A stretch of DNA of 54,281 nucleotides from an uncultured Clostridia bacterium (lineage in GTDB: Bacteria > Bacillota > Clostridia > TANB77 > CAG-508): positions 1 through 54,281 of the forward strand of contig CALXRW010000009.1 of NCBI GenBank assembly GCA_944390965.1, read 5' to 3'. The notes below the pieces were generated by a model. It searched no databases and had not been told where the DNA came from. It saw only the letters and a program-made list of their open reading frames with translations. Numbering within the stretch: the stretch's first letter is position 1; each line of letters starts with the position of its first letter. The translations under genes were made by a program, and so were the position numbers. Below are positions 16,782 through 25,119 of this stretch, one piece after another.

Positions 16782-17378
16782 ATGAAATTTAATGAAAAAT
16801 TAATTAAATTAAGAAAAGAAAAAGGATTATCACAGGAAGAATTAGGGTATCAATTAAATGTAACAAGACAAACTGTATCAAAATGGGAACTTGGACAAAC
16901 AACACCTGAAATGGATAAGTTATTAGAAATGAGTAAAATATTTGGAATAAATGTAGATGATTTATTAGATGAAACAAAAGAAATAAAATCACAAACAGAA
17001 GAAAATAAAACCAATAAATCTATAAAAAAGATAATAATTATAGTAAGTGTAGTACTAGTAATATTAATATTACTAGGAATAGTGGGAATGAAAATTACAG
17101 ATAGATTATTTAATAATGTACTAGATAAATCTAAAGAAGGAACTGATATGGTAATGGATATTTGGGAAACAGGCGCAAATATGATGGATCAATATGAGGA
17201 AAAAGTCGAAAAAGAAAAAAAAGATACAATGGATCAATTTAATCAATTTTCAAATCAAATAAATGAAGAATTTGAACAACATGTAGAAGAAGCAAAAGAT
17301 GAACACAATGAAATAATGAAACAAATACAAGAAGAATACAACCAAGGACTAGAAAAGGTTAATCAACTAATGCAATAA
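16782..17378 (+). CDS. membrane-anchored XRE-family regulator
   Basis: The 198-residue protein has an N-terminal HTH (LRKEKGLSQEELGYQLNVTR; residues 8-60), a linker, one membrane helix (about 80-103, IIIIVSVVLVILILLGIVG) and a Glu/Gln-rich coiled-coil tail (about 135-198). An HTH joined to a membrane segment suggests a regulator that senses a signal at the envelope. Its target is not evident. The ribosome site is AGGAGGAAAAAAC. Confidence 0.8.
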   Translation: MKFNEKLIKLRKEKGLSQEELGYQLNVTRQTVSKWELGQTTPEMDKLLEMSKIFGINVDDLLDETKEIKSQTEENKTNKSIKKIIIIVSVVLVILILLGIVGMKITDRLFNNVLDKSKEGTDMVMDIWETGANMMDQYEEKVEKEKKDTMDQFNQFSNQINEEFEQHVEEAKDEHNEIMKQIQEEYNQGLEKVNQLMQ

Positions 17379-17460
17379 AAAATAGCAAAGAGGGATTTTT
17401 CCTTGAAAAAAGGTTTAAAATATAGTAAAATATTCTTGGAAATAAATAAGTAACTTTAAC

Positions 17461-17504
17461 CTTGTTGCTCCGGAAAAATTTGGCGGTTTTTCCTATGCAA
17501 TAAA
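17461..17504. repeat. GTTGCTCCG...TATGCAATAAAA element (family R5)
   Basis: The 3' part of this element, ending TCCTATGCAATAAAA, and its 5' part starting CTTGTTGCTCCGG are found in reverse orientation, split apart, at 31948-31966 and 32150-32181. A GGAAAAA/TTTTTCC hairpin forms its core. Confidence 0.6.
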
Positions 17505-17516
17505 AAAGGAGACACA

Positions 17517-18293
17517 ATGGAACTATTTTTGATTACGTTTATTCCTTTTATAGGAACAACATTAGGTTCTGCAATGGTGTTTTTCTTAAAAGATAAAATA
17601 AAACCATCGATACAAAAAGTATTGGCAGGTTTTGCTGCTGGCGTAATGATAGCTGCCTCTATATGGTCATTATTGATACCAGCAATTGAAATGGCAGAAT
17701 ACCAGGGACAAACACCTTGGATTCCAGCAACAGTTGGATTTTTTGTAGGAATTTTATTTTTACTTTTTTTAGATAGTATAATTCCACATTTACATGTAAA
17801 TCATGATAAGCCAGAAGGAGTTCATTCATCTTTTAAGGAAACAACAATGCTAGTATTGGCAGTTACACTGCATAATATTCCAGAAGGAATGGCAGTAGGT
17901 GTAACACTAGCAGGTGCTTTAAGTGGAAGTATTGGAATGACGATGGCAGGCGCCATAGCATTGGCAATAGGAATTGCTATTCAAAATTTCCCAGAGGGTG
18001 CCATTATTTCTATGCCTCTAAAAACACATGGAATTACAAAAGGAAGGGCTTTTGTTTACGGAACTTTATCTGGAATTGTAGAACCAGTTGCAACAGTCAT
18101 TACTATTTTATTAACCACTTTAGTAACTCCAATACTTTCATATATTTTAGCTTTTGCAGCTGGAGCTATGATGTATGTTGTAGTAGAAGAATTAATACCA
18201 GAAGCACAAGAAGGAGAACATACTAATATTGGTACAATTGGTGTTGCTATAGGTTTTGTACTAATGATGATACTAGATATTGCATTAGGATAG
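17517..18293 (+). CDS. ZIP-family divalent metal transporter
   Basis: ZIP proteins move Zn2+, Fe2+ or related ions into the cytoplasm. The 258-residue, roughly eight-helix protein has the two metal-binding signatures HNIPEGMAVG (helix 4) and QNFPEGAIIS (helix 5), plus a His-containing loop (PHLHVNHDKPEGVH) between helices 3 and 4. It ends 11 bp before the SufC-like ATPase gene; co-transcription with iron-sulfur assembly genes suggests that iron could be the cargo, which is inference. Confidence 0.9.
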   Translation: MELFLITFIPFIGTTLGSAMVFFLKDKIKPSIQKVLAGFAAGVMIAASIWSLLIPAIEMAEYQGQTPWIPATVGFFVGILFLLFLDSIIPHLHVNHDKPEGVHSSFKETTMLVLAVTLHNIPEGMAVGVTLAGALSGSIGMTMAGAIALAIGIAIQNFPEGAIISMPLKTHGITKGRAFVYGTLSGIVEPVATVITILLTTLVTPILSYILAFAAGAMMYVVVEELIPEAQEGEHTNIGTIGVAIGFVLMMILDIALG

Positions 18294-18304
18294 AAGGAGG
18301 AAAT

Positions 18305-19021
18305 ATGCTAGAGCTAAAAAATATATGTTTTACAAGAGATAATAAAAAAATATTAAATCACGTAAACTTAAAAATAGAAAATGATAAATTTATAGTAATT
18401 ACAGGACCAAATGGTTCTGGAAAATCTACAATTGCTAAAATAATCATGGGAATCGAAAAACCAGATGAAGGACAAGTTATCTTTAATGGAAAAGATATTA
18501 CGAATAAAACAGTAGACCAAAGGGCAAAATTGGGTTTTGGATTTGCTTTTCAACAACCAGTAAAATTTAAGGGAATTACTGTTTATGATTTAATGAGAAT
18601 TTCAAGTGGAAAAGAACTTACTAAAAAAGAAGCTTGTGAAATATTATCACAAGTAGGATTATGCGCTAGAGAATATGTAGATAGAGAAGTAAACAGTTCT
18701 TTATCAGGAGGGGAATTGAAAAGAATAGAGATTGCAACTATTATGGTAAGAAATCCAAAACTTGCTATTTTTGATGAACCAGAAGCGGGAATAGACTTGT
18801 GGAGTTTTCAAAGTTTAATTCAGGTATTTGAAAAAATTCAACAAACAGCCAAAGGTAGTACTATTATTATTTCTCACCAAGAAAGAATTTTAAATATTGC
18901 AGATAAAATTATATTAATGAAACAAGGAAAAATAGAAAAAATAGGGGAAAAAGATGAAATGTTAAATTCCTTATTAATTGAGCCAACATGTTGCAAAATA
19001 CAAGGAGGAGGAAATGGATAA
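18305..19021 (+). CDS. sufC: SufC-like Fe-S cluster assembly ATPase
   Basis: SufC is the ABC-type ATPase that powers the SufB scaffold. The 238-residue protein has Walker A (GPNGSGKST), Q-loop (FAFQQPV), signature (SLSGGELKRIEIA), Walker B (LAIFDEPEAGIDLW) and the switch His (IIISHQE). The EAGID D-loop is typical of SufC. Its last 8 bases overlap the next gene, a SufB/D protein, so the two are translationally coupled. No SufS, SufU or second SufB/D gene is adjacent, leaving a minimal C+B pair. Confidence 0.9.
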   Translation: MLELKNICFTRDNKKILNHVNLKIENDKFIVITGPNGSGKSTIAKIIMGIEKPDEGQVIFNGKDITNKTVDQRAKLGFGFAFQQPVKFKGITVYDLMRISSGKELTKKEACEILSQVGLCAREYVDREVNSSLSGGELKRIEIATIMVRNPKLAIFDEPEAGIDLWSFQSLIQVFEKIQQTAKGSTIIISHQERILNIADKIILMKQGKIEKIGEKDEMLNSLLIEPTCCKIQGGGNG

Positions 19022-19931
19022 TCTAGATAAAGAGTTATTGAAAGAAGTATCAAATATAGAAGGGGAGTTAGAAGGAGCCTATAACATTAGAAAAAATGGT
19101 AAAGCCACTGAAAGAAAAATAACGCAAAATACAAATATCATTACCAAAAAAGATCAACCAGGGATTGATATTATAGTAAAAGAAAACACAAAATTTGAAA
19201 TAGTTCATATCCCTGTTATTATAACAGAAAGTGGTATAAAGGATGTTGTATATAATGACTTCTATATTGGAAAAAATGCTAATGTTATTATTATAGCTGG
19301 ATGTGGAATTCATAATGATGAGCATAAAGATTCAGAACATGATGGAATTCATAGATTTTTCATAGAAGAAGGAGCAAAAGTAAAATATATTGAAAAACAT
19401 TATGGGGAAGGAAAAGGCAAAGGAAAGAAGATTTTAAACCCTATTACAGAAATAACATTAAAACAAGGAGCAAGTATGGAAATGGAAACCATACAAATAA
19501 AAGGAGTTGACTCTACTGTTAGAGAAACGCGAGGAACATTAGGACAAGATACCAACCTAGTAATTACAGAAAAAATTATGACACATGGTAAACAATTTGC
19601 TAAAACCGAATTTTCTTTAGAATTAGAAGGAGAAAATGCTAGTACACATGTTACATCTAGATCAGTAGCAATTGATAAATCAAAACAAGAATTCATTTCT
19701 CATATTTCAGGAGATAACAAATGTTTTGCCCACGTAGAATGTGATGCTATTATCAAAGACAATGGAATTGTAAAAGCCATACCAGAAATAACAGCAAACC
19801 ATGTAGATGCGAACTTAATCCATGAAGCAGCTATTGGAAAAATTGCAGGAGAACAATTAATTAAGCTAATGACATTGGGCTTAAACGAAAAACAAGCAGA
19901 AGAAGAAATTATAAAAGGCTTCTTACGTTAA
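19014..19931 (+). CDS. sufB: SufB/SufD-family Fe-S assembly scaffold
   Basis: The 305-residue protein from ATG 19014 (ribosome site AAGGAGGAGG) is a beta-helix SufBD domain: KFEIVHIPVIITESGIKD, the G-C-G-I-H-N segment, HGIHRFFIEEGAKVKYIEKH-like strand, VTSRSVAIDKSKQEFISHIS, and the C-terminal CDAIIKDNGIVKAIPEITA...HEAAIGKIAGEQLIKLMTLG. It is shorter than Gram-negative SufB (about 470-495) because the N-terminal extension is absent. The compact SufC+SufB pair resembles the minimal SUF-like systems described in anaerobes. It could equally be named SufD. Confidence 0.85.
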   Translation: MDNLDKELLKEVSNIEGELEGAYNIRKNGKATERKITQNTNIITKKDQPGIDIIVKENTKFEIVHIPVIITESGIKDVVYNDFYIGKNANVIIIAGCGIHNDEHKDSEHDGIHRFFIEEGAKVKYIEKHYGEGKGKGKKILNPITEITLKQGASMEMETIQIKGVDSTVRETRGTLGQDTNLVITEKIMTHGKQFAKTEFSLELEGENASTHVTSRSVAIDKSKQEFISHISGDNKCFAHVECDAIIKDNGIVKAIPEITANHVDANLIHEAAIGKIAGEQLIKLMTLGLNEKQAEEEIIKGFLR

Positions 19932-20020
19932 ATAAACCTATTAATTATTCGCTATTCATTAAATACATGTGTAGGGCGTCGCCACCCCGGAGACTCACGC
20001 TACGAAGCAATACCAGCCTA

Positions 20021-20135
20021 GAAAATTATTCATTATTCATTATTAATTATTCACTATTCATTAAAGAAAATAGGTGGTGTTATAAACTTAATTAATGAAT
20101 AATGAAAAATGAATAGAGAATAATTAATAATTAGC
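20021..20135. repeat. A/T-rich inverted repeat (family R2)
   Basis: Left arm 20021-20064 and right arm 20089-20135 are built from the same ATTATTCATTA/TAATGAATAAT units as at 5359-5468. Confidence 0.7.
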
Positions 20136-20136
20136 G

Positions 20137-20208
20137 TGTAGGGGCGATTTTAATCGCCCGCTCTTCGAAGAATTTGCCAAAAATATAGTGGCTGGTCTTG
20201 ACCAACCC
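20137..20208. repeat. pair of R1 hairpins
   Basis: GGGGCGATTTTAATCGCCC, a GCTCTTCGAAGAAT small hairpin, then GGCTGGTCTTGACCAACCC. In the second hairpin the stem differs from the GGGTTCGTCTTGACGAACCC form but is still paired. Confidence 0.75.
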
Positions 20209-20426
20209 AGAAATAAAGAAGCGCCCCAGACAGGACAAAAATGTCCCGTTAGGAAGCGCTCACAATGGGACATGTTTGCTTTTTGATACAAATTATGTTA
20301 TGATAATTTATATAAGCAATATGCTTTTTCATATATTTCTCTTTTCACGAAGGGGAAAGAAAAAAGGTCTTTTTCTTTCGTTTTACATAAATTATAGGCA
20401 AAATAAAAAGAAAGGAGAAAAAATGA

Positions 20427-20645
20427 ATGGTGAAAAAGATTTTTTCAATTTTGGAAGCGATAGTGGGAATCTATTGTTCTGTTATTTTAGTAATTGGAAT
20501 GCAGAATAGGTACCCAGAAATGCCAGAAGAAGAGGTGATAACCTTAGTAATTGGTGTTCTTGTTATAACAATTGCCACCATAATAGGATTAAACTTCGAC
20601 CAATTGGAAGAAAAAATCAAAAACCATACGAAAAGAAGTCGGTAA
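20427..20645 (+). CDS. small two-helix membrane protein
   Basis: A 72-residue protein with two hydrophobic segments (ILEAIVGIYCSVILVIGM; VITLVIGVLVITIATIIGL) joined by an acidic PEMPEEE loop and a basic tail. AAAGGAG is 9 bases before the ATG at 20427; an overlapping ATG at 20423 in another frame has poorer spacing and leads to a short product. The terminator stem begins inside its last codons. No family recognised. Confidence 0.6.
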   Translation: MVKKIFSILEAIVGIYCSVILVIGMQNRYPEMPEEEVITLVIGVLVITIATIIGLNFDQLEEKIKNHTKRSR

Positions 20646-20663
20646 CAACCGACTTCTTTTCGT
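20628..20663 (+). terminator. hairpin terminator between convergent genes
   Basis: A 16-base perfect stem (20628-20643 with 20648-20663) with loop AACA; the right arm contains CTTCTTTTCGT. It separates the small membrane protein from the convergent fic remnant. Confidence 0.75.
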
Positions 20664-20680
20664 GATAATACAGTAAAATG

Positions 20681-21349
20681 CTAAACTTTAAAACCAAACT
20701 TTTCCATTCTTTCTTTTTCTCTAGTGGACAAATCTTTTAACCATTCAGAAAAATGATTCACATCATTATTTTTTAAAAATTCAAAATATTTTACTCTATC
20801 TTATTTTGCTATTACAACAGGTGGCAAATTATTTTTTAGTAATTCATAATTAATAAGTAATCTTCCAGTTCTTCCATTTCCATCTTCAAAGGGATGTATT
20901 TTTTCAAACTCAACATGATATTTTGCAATTTTTGTAAATATATCTTGCTCATCATGATGATAATTGTAAGTAAAATACATCATTAAATTCGGTATTTTTT
21001 CAGGCTCTGGTGTACCTTGAATAAATACTTGAACAGTTCTATAACCTTTTGTATCTTTAATATCTCTATTAATTGTTTCATTTAATTGCTTTATAAAGTT
21101 TTCATTGAATTCTTCATGATTTTGTAAATTCCTAAAAACCAACTCTAATGCCTTTTAATGATTAATTGCCTCATATATTTCTCTTGGCTCTTTTCCTTCA
21201 ATTTTAAAACGATTGTCATTATATAAAATAGCATATGTTTCAGCATAGGTAAGTGTGCTTCCCTCAATGGCATTTGAATGGTATGTACTTCTTGTAATGA
21301 AATCTTCTAAATATTCTTTATGATCTAAAATGAATTCTAAAATATTCAT
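20681..21349 (-). pseudogene. Fic-family AMP-transferase, interrupted by two in-frame TAA codons
   Basis: Read through, this - strand frame encodes 222 residues of a Fic protein, which usually AMPylates target proteins. It keeps the active-site loop HPFEDGNGRTGR and an N-terminal inhibitory motif SNAIEG ((S/T)xxxE(G/N)), making it a class II-like, self-inhibited Fic. A TAA at 21155-21157 replaces a probable Lys after EAINH, and a second TAA at 20801-20803 replaces a probable Glu after VVIAK. Both are single-base changes with no frameshift, and the rest is intact, suggesting recent decay. There is no antidote gene beside it. Confidence 0.85.
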
Positions 21350-21444
21350 AGATATTTCCCTTCTTCTATTATCAACCTATATAACTAAATTTTATCATAC
21401 CCATTTTGGACAGTCAACGAATTGAAGTGCTTAAGAAAAAATCA

Positions 21445-21474
21445 TTGACAAAAAAGAAAAAAATATAATAAAAT
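21445..21474 (+). promoter_or_regulatory. promoter for the LD-carboxypeptidase gene
   Basis: TTGACA (21445-21450), 18-base spacer, TAAAAT (21469-21474), 20 bp before the start at 21494, with AAGGAGG between. Confidence 0.65.
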
Positions 21475-21493
21475 AAGATACAAGGAGGTAATT

Positions 21494-22504
21494 ATGAGAT
21501 ATCCTAATTTTATTAAAAAAGGAGACACCATTGGGGTAACGGCACCTTCTGCAGGAATTGCAGAAGAATTTGATAAGAAAACATTAGATAATGCCAAAAA
21601 ACAATTAGAAAAAATGGGATTTTCTTATTTAGAAACCAAGAATGTAAGAACAGATATTCAAGGGAGAAGCTCAACAGGAAAAGAAAGAGCAGAACAATTT
21701 CTCGAGTTATGGAATAAAGAAGAAGTATCTATGATTATTGCTGCAAGTGGTGGAGATTTCTTAGCAGAAATGTTAGATTACATAGACTGGGAAACACTAA
21801 AACGTACAAAACCAAAATGGGTGCAAGGGTATTCAGATGTAACAGGAATTTTATTTTTATTAACAACTATGCTAGATATTGCAACTGTATATGGAGAAAA
21901 TATAAAAAAATATGGAATGGAACCATTACATAAAAGTTTGGTAGATGGGTTAGAACTATTACAAGGAAAAAAAATAGAGCAAAAAAGTTTTGAGAAATAT
22001 GAAACAAGAATAGAAACAGATAACCCTTATGAACCATACCATTTAACAGAAAAAGTAGAATGGAAAGGATTAAGAGGAGAAAAAGAAATTAGTTTTGAAG
22101 GAAGATGTATTGGTGGATGTTTAGATGTGATTATTAACCTAATTGGAACAAAATATGATAAAGTAGCAGACTATATAGAAAAATATAAAGAAGATGGAAT
22201 AGTATGGTACTTAGAAGTATTTGAAATGACATCTCCACAACTATTTTTACACTTATGGCAATTAAAACAAGCAGGATATTTTAAATATTGTAAAGGAATT
22301 TTATTTGGAAGACCATTAATGATTAGAGAAGATTATGGAATGAAACAAGAAGAAGCAATTAGACAAGCATTAGAAGATATGAATATTCCCATTATCTATG
22401 ATGTAGATATTGGACATGTAAAACCACAAATAACAATGATTAATGGAGCTATTGCAAAAGTAAATTACTTAGCAGGAAAAGGGAAAATAAGATTTGAAAT
22501 GTGA
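21494..22504 (+). CDS. S66-family LD-carboxypeptidase (LdcA/MccF-like)
   Basis: S66 peptidases remove the terminal D-Ala from tetrapeptide stems in murein recycling or inactivate microcin C-like compounds. The 336-residue protein has GDTIGVTAPSAGIAEEF at the N-terminus, the nucleophile Ser in VQGYSDVTGILF, a GRCIGGCLDVI segment and the C-terminal His in VDIGHVKPQ, giving the Ser-Glu-His triad. It lacks a signal peptide, so it acts in the cytoplasm. It overlaps or abuts the next gene. Confidence 0.88.
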   Translation: MRYPNFIKKGDTIGVTAPSAGIAEEFDKKTLDNAKKQLEKMGFSYLETKNVRTDIQGRSSTGKERAEQFLELWNKEEVSMIIAASGGDFLAEMLDYIDWETLKRTKPKWVQGYSDVTGILFLLTTMLDIATVYGENIKKYGMEPLHKSLVDGLELLQGKKIEQKSFEKYETRIETDNPYEPYHLTEKVEWKGLRGEKEISFEGRCIGGCLDVIINLIGTKYDKVADYIEKYKEDGIVWYLEVFEMTSPQLFLHLWQLKQAGYFKYCKGILFGRPLMIREDYGMKQEEAIRQALEDMNIPIIYDVDIGHVKPQITMINGAIAKVNYLAGKGKIRFEM

Positions 22505-22530
22505 AAAAAGAGAAAGGAATGAAAATAAAA

Positions 22531-23061
22531 ATGAAAGAAGAATTTATTCGATTATTAAAAGAAGTAAAAAGAGAAGGAATGGATGCCCTACTTTTGTTCT
22601 TAGAAGGTTCTGATTTTTATAAAGCACCTGCCAGTACAAAATACCATGGAGCATGGGAAGGAGGATTATTAGAACATAGTTTAAAAGTATATGAAGTTTT
22701 AAAGAGTAAGGTTGGAGATAGTGATTCTGTTAGAATTATTGCATTATTACATGATATCTGTAAAATTAATTTTTATAAAGTAGATTATCGAAATGCCAAA
22801 AATAGTAGAGGAGAATGGGAAAAGGTACCATATTATACAGTGGATGATACCATTCCATATGGACATGGCGAAAAATCTGTAATGATGATTAGTGAATTTA
22901 TTAAATTAACACCAGAAGAAAAATATGCAATTAGATGGCATATGGGATTTACAGAGCCAAAAGAATTATATGGAACTATCGGACAAGCTTACAAAAAATA
23001 TCCTATTGCTTTGTATGCACATGAAGCAGATTTAGAAGCAACATATTTTTATGATATTTAA
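22531..23061 (+). CDS. HD-domain phosphohydrolase-like protein
   Basis: About 176 residues from the ATG at 22531; in-frame GTG 22501 and ATG 22519 are alternatives, but AGAAAGG at 22511-22517 fits 22531 best. It contains an HD domain: WEGGLLEHSLKVYEVL, IIALLHDICK (the HD pair), YGHGEKSVMMI and IRWHMGF. These residues bind two metals in nucleotide or RNA phosphohydrolases; similar proteins in Clostridia are often simply labelled HD-domain or hydrolase. Substrate is unknown. It follows the S66 peptidase directly. Confidence 0.75.
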   Translation: MKEEFIRLLKEVKREGMDALLLFLEGSDFYKAPASTKYHGAWEGGLLEHSLKVYEVLKSKVGDSDSVRIIALLHDICKINFYKVDYRNAKNSRGEWEKVPYYTVDDTIPYGHGEKSVMMISEFIKLTPEEKYAIRWHMGFTEPKELYGTIGQAYKKYPIALYAHEADLEATYFYDI

Positions 23062-23071
23062 TGAGTTAGTT

Positions 23072-23128
23072 GGGGAGATATACCTATATTTTTCAACAAA
23101 GCTCTCAAGGCTCAAGGAGTAATCCGTA
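23072..23128. repeat. truncated R3 element
   Basis: The CTCTCAAGGCTCAAGGAGTA core of family R3 is present, but the right half of the long hairpin is missing; an R1 element follows at once. Confidence 0.6.
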
Positions 23129-23142
23129 AGCAAGATAGTGTA

Positions 23143-23203
23143 AAGTAATTTATGAAAAAATGTAGGGGCGATTTTAATCGCCCGTTCTTCGAAGAAATTA
23201 CTT
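23143..23203. repeat. three-stem R1 element
   Basis: Outer arms AAGTAATTT/AAATTACTT enclose GGGGCGATTTTAATCGCCC and the palindrome TTCTTCGAAGAA. It is preceded by GATAGTGT, as are the copies at 26973 and 29420. Confidence 0.8.
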
Positions 23204-23224
23204 AAAACAAGAAAGGAAGAAAAA

Positions 23225-23761
23225 ATGAAATTATTAGTAATCTCAGATATACATGGCTCTTTGCATTATGCAAGCCAAATTCCCTTAATATGGGAAAGAG
23301 AGAATCCAGACAAATTAGTATTATTAGGAGACTTATATTATCATGGACCAAGAAATCCATTAACAGAAGAATATAAGCCTATGAAAGTAGCAGAAATATT
23401 AAATGAATTTAAAGATTCTTTAATTGCTATTAGAGGAAACTGTGATGCAGAAGTGGATCAAATGATTTCTGATTTCCCATTACAAGATTACGTAAAAGAA
23501 GAAATAAATGGTAAAATAATATATTTTACACATGGACATCATTATAATCTAGATCATTTGCCAGAAGAAAAAATAGATATATTAATTTATGGTCATGTGC
23601 ATACAGGATTTATAAAAGAAGAAAATGGAATTATTATTGCAAATCCTGGTTCTATTTCCTTGCCAAAAAACGATACTGCACACAGTTATTTAATCATAGA
23701 GCCAAATAAACTTATTTTAAAAGACGTAGATGGAACAGTGATAGAAGAAAGAATAATTTAA
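23225..23761 (+). CDS. YfcE/MJ0936-type metallophosphoesterase
   Basis: The 178-residue protein carries the calcineurin-like metal ligands in order: SDIHGS (residues 7-12), GDLYYHGPRN, GNCDAEVD, THGHHYN and YGHVHTG. Proteins of this family hydrolyse phosphodiesters or phosphomonoesters with Mn2+ in vitro; the natural substrate is not known. Size and motif order match YfcE. Confidence 0.9.
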   Translation: MKLLVISDIHGSLHYASQIPLIWERENPDKLVLLGDLYYHGPRNPLTEEYKPMKVAEILNEFKDSLIAIRGNCDAEVDQMISDFPLQDYVKEEINGKIIYFTHGHHYNLDHLPEEKIDILIYGHVHTGFIKEENGIIIANPGSISLPKNDTAHSYLIIEPNKLILKDVDGTVIEERII

Positions 23762-23841
23762 AAATGATTTTAAATAATGATGAATAAAGCATTGAAATCG
23801 GTAAATAATAAAAACATAGTAAAGAAAAAAGGAGAGAGAGT

Positions 23842-24279
23842 ATGGAAAAATTATTAAATGATTTAAATGCTTTATTATGTGATTTAAATGTTTTTTACAG
23901 AAAATTACAAAATTATCATTGGAATATTAAAGGAAAATTCTTTTTGGTAATTCATGGCAAATTAGAAGAATACTATGATGAAATTAACGAACAAGTAGAT
24001 GAAATTGCAGAGCATATTTTAGCATTAGGAGGGCAACCTTTAGGCACATTAAAAGATTATTTGCAATTTACAAAAATTGCAGAAGCTGAAAATAAAAAAG
24101 TAGATTGTAGCACAGTTTTTAATAGCATTATAACAGATTATTCTACTCTATTAGAAAAAGCAATTTGCATAAAGAAACAAGCTGATACAGAGGAAGAATA
24201 TAAAACTTCTGCTATTATGGATAATTTAATAGAAAATTATACAAAGAAATTATGGATATTAAAACAAAGTATGGAATAA
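23842..24279 (+). CDS. dps: Dps-family ferritin-like protein
   Basis: Dps forms a 12-subunit shell that oxidises and stores iron and protects DNA from peroxide. The 145-residue protein is a four-helix bundle. The interface ferroxidase ligands are visible in QNYHWNIKG, VIHGKLEEYYDEINEQVDEI (His, Asp, Glu). The ribosome site is GGAGAGAG. Its last 28 bases overlap the EAL-domain gene in another frame. Confidence 0.9.
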   Translation: MEKLLNDLNALLCDLNVFYRKLQNYHWNIKGKFFLVIHGKLEEYYDEINEQVDEIAEHILALGGQPLGTLKDYLQFTKIAEAENKKVDCSTVFNSIITDYSTLLEKAICIKKQADTEEEYKTSAIMDNLIENYTKKLWILKQSME

Positions 24280-25046
24280 AAGGGGAAAAAGAATTTCTTC
24301 GTTCCATTGAAAATAATGAATTTGTCATTTATTTACAACCAAAATTTGACACACAAACAGAAAAAATAGTGGGAGCAGAAGCATTAGTTCGAAAACAAAT
24401 ACAAAATAAATTAATTATGCCAGATCAATTTATTCCATTTTATGAAAAAACAGGAATTATTACCAAATTAGATATGTTTGTATTAGAAGAAATATGCAGG
24501 TTACAAAAAAAGTGGAAGAAAGAAAAACTTCCACTTCTTCCAATTTCTATTAATGAATCTAGACATCACTTGAAAAATAAACATCATGTGGCAGAATTAC
24601 AAGATATTGTTACTAAATATAAAGCTAGAACGGATTTAATTGAATTAGAAATGACAGAAAGTACGATAATAGAAGATATTCTCGTGGCAAAAAATGCAGC
24701 AGAATCTGTGAAAAAACTTGGATTTATTGTATCTATGGATGATTTTGGAACTGGTTATTCTTCTTTTAATATTTTAAAAGATATTAAAATCGATATTTTA
24801 AAAATGGATAAAGTATTTTTCAAAGATTTAGAACAAAATGAGAGAGCGAGAATTATTATTGAAACAATTATAAAAATGTGTAAGAGATTACAAATAAAAA
24901 CAGTAGCAGAAGGAATAGAAACAAAAGGACAAATGAATTTTTTGAAACAAGTTGAATGTGATGTAGTGCAAGGATTCTATTTTTCAAAACCACTTATGAT
25001 ACAAGAATTCGAAGAAAAATTTTTAAAAAACATGGAAAAACTGTAA
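24252..25046 (+). CDS. EAL-domain cyclic-di-GMP phosphodiesterase
   Basis: The 264-residue protein is an EAL domain alone; it hydrolyses c-di-GMP to pGpG. The needed residues are visible: GAEALVR (EAL), Asn in SINESRHHL, ELEMTES, DDFGTGYSS, LKMDK, VAEGIE and QGFYFSKP. The N-terminal GEKEFLRSIENNEFVIYLQP is like the linker that follows a GGDEF domain in longer proteins, so it may be a shortened descendant. The start overlaps dps by 28 bases with no clear ribosome site, implying coupling to dps translation. Confidence 0.85.
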   Translation: MDIKTKYGIKGEKEFLRSIENNEFVIYLQPKFDTQTEKIVGAEALVRKQIQNKLIMPDQFIPFYEKTGIITKLDMFVLEEICRLQKKWKKEKLPLLPISINESRHHLKNKHHVAELQDIVTKYKARTDLIELEMTESTIIEDILVAKNAAESVKKLGFIVSMDDFGTGYSSFNILKDIKIDILKMDKVFFKDLEQNERARIIIETIIKMCKRLQIKTVAEGIETKGQMNFLKQVECDVVQGFYFSKPLMIQEFEEKFLKNMEKL

Positions 25047-25119
25047 AAAACTTCTAATGTAAAAACAAGAAAACTCGACATAATATTTACTATAAAAACA
25101 AAAAAGGAGGAAAATCTTA

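Larger units (their letters stand above)
19932..20426. other. 495-bp intergenic repeat cluster
   Basis: No gene was found. It holds R2 arms (19941-19964, 20021-20135), an R1 variant at 19971-19998, R1 hairpins at 20137-20208, and a short inverted repeat at 20218-20256 (AGCGC/GCGCT around GGACA/TGTCC). A similar repeat stack lies at 5206-5542 and 39554-39980. Confidence 0.7.

Noticed and set aside
20198-20509. A + strand frame of 103 codons overlapping the small membrane protein.
   Set aside because: It runs through a hairpin repeat and has no hydrophobic or domain logic; the overlapping frame from 20427 has the better spaced ribosome site and a clear two-helix product.
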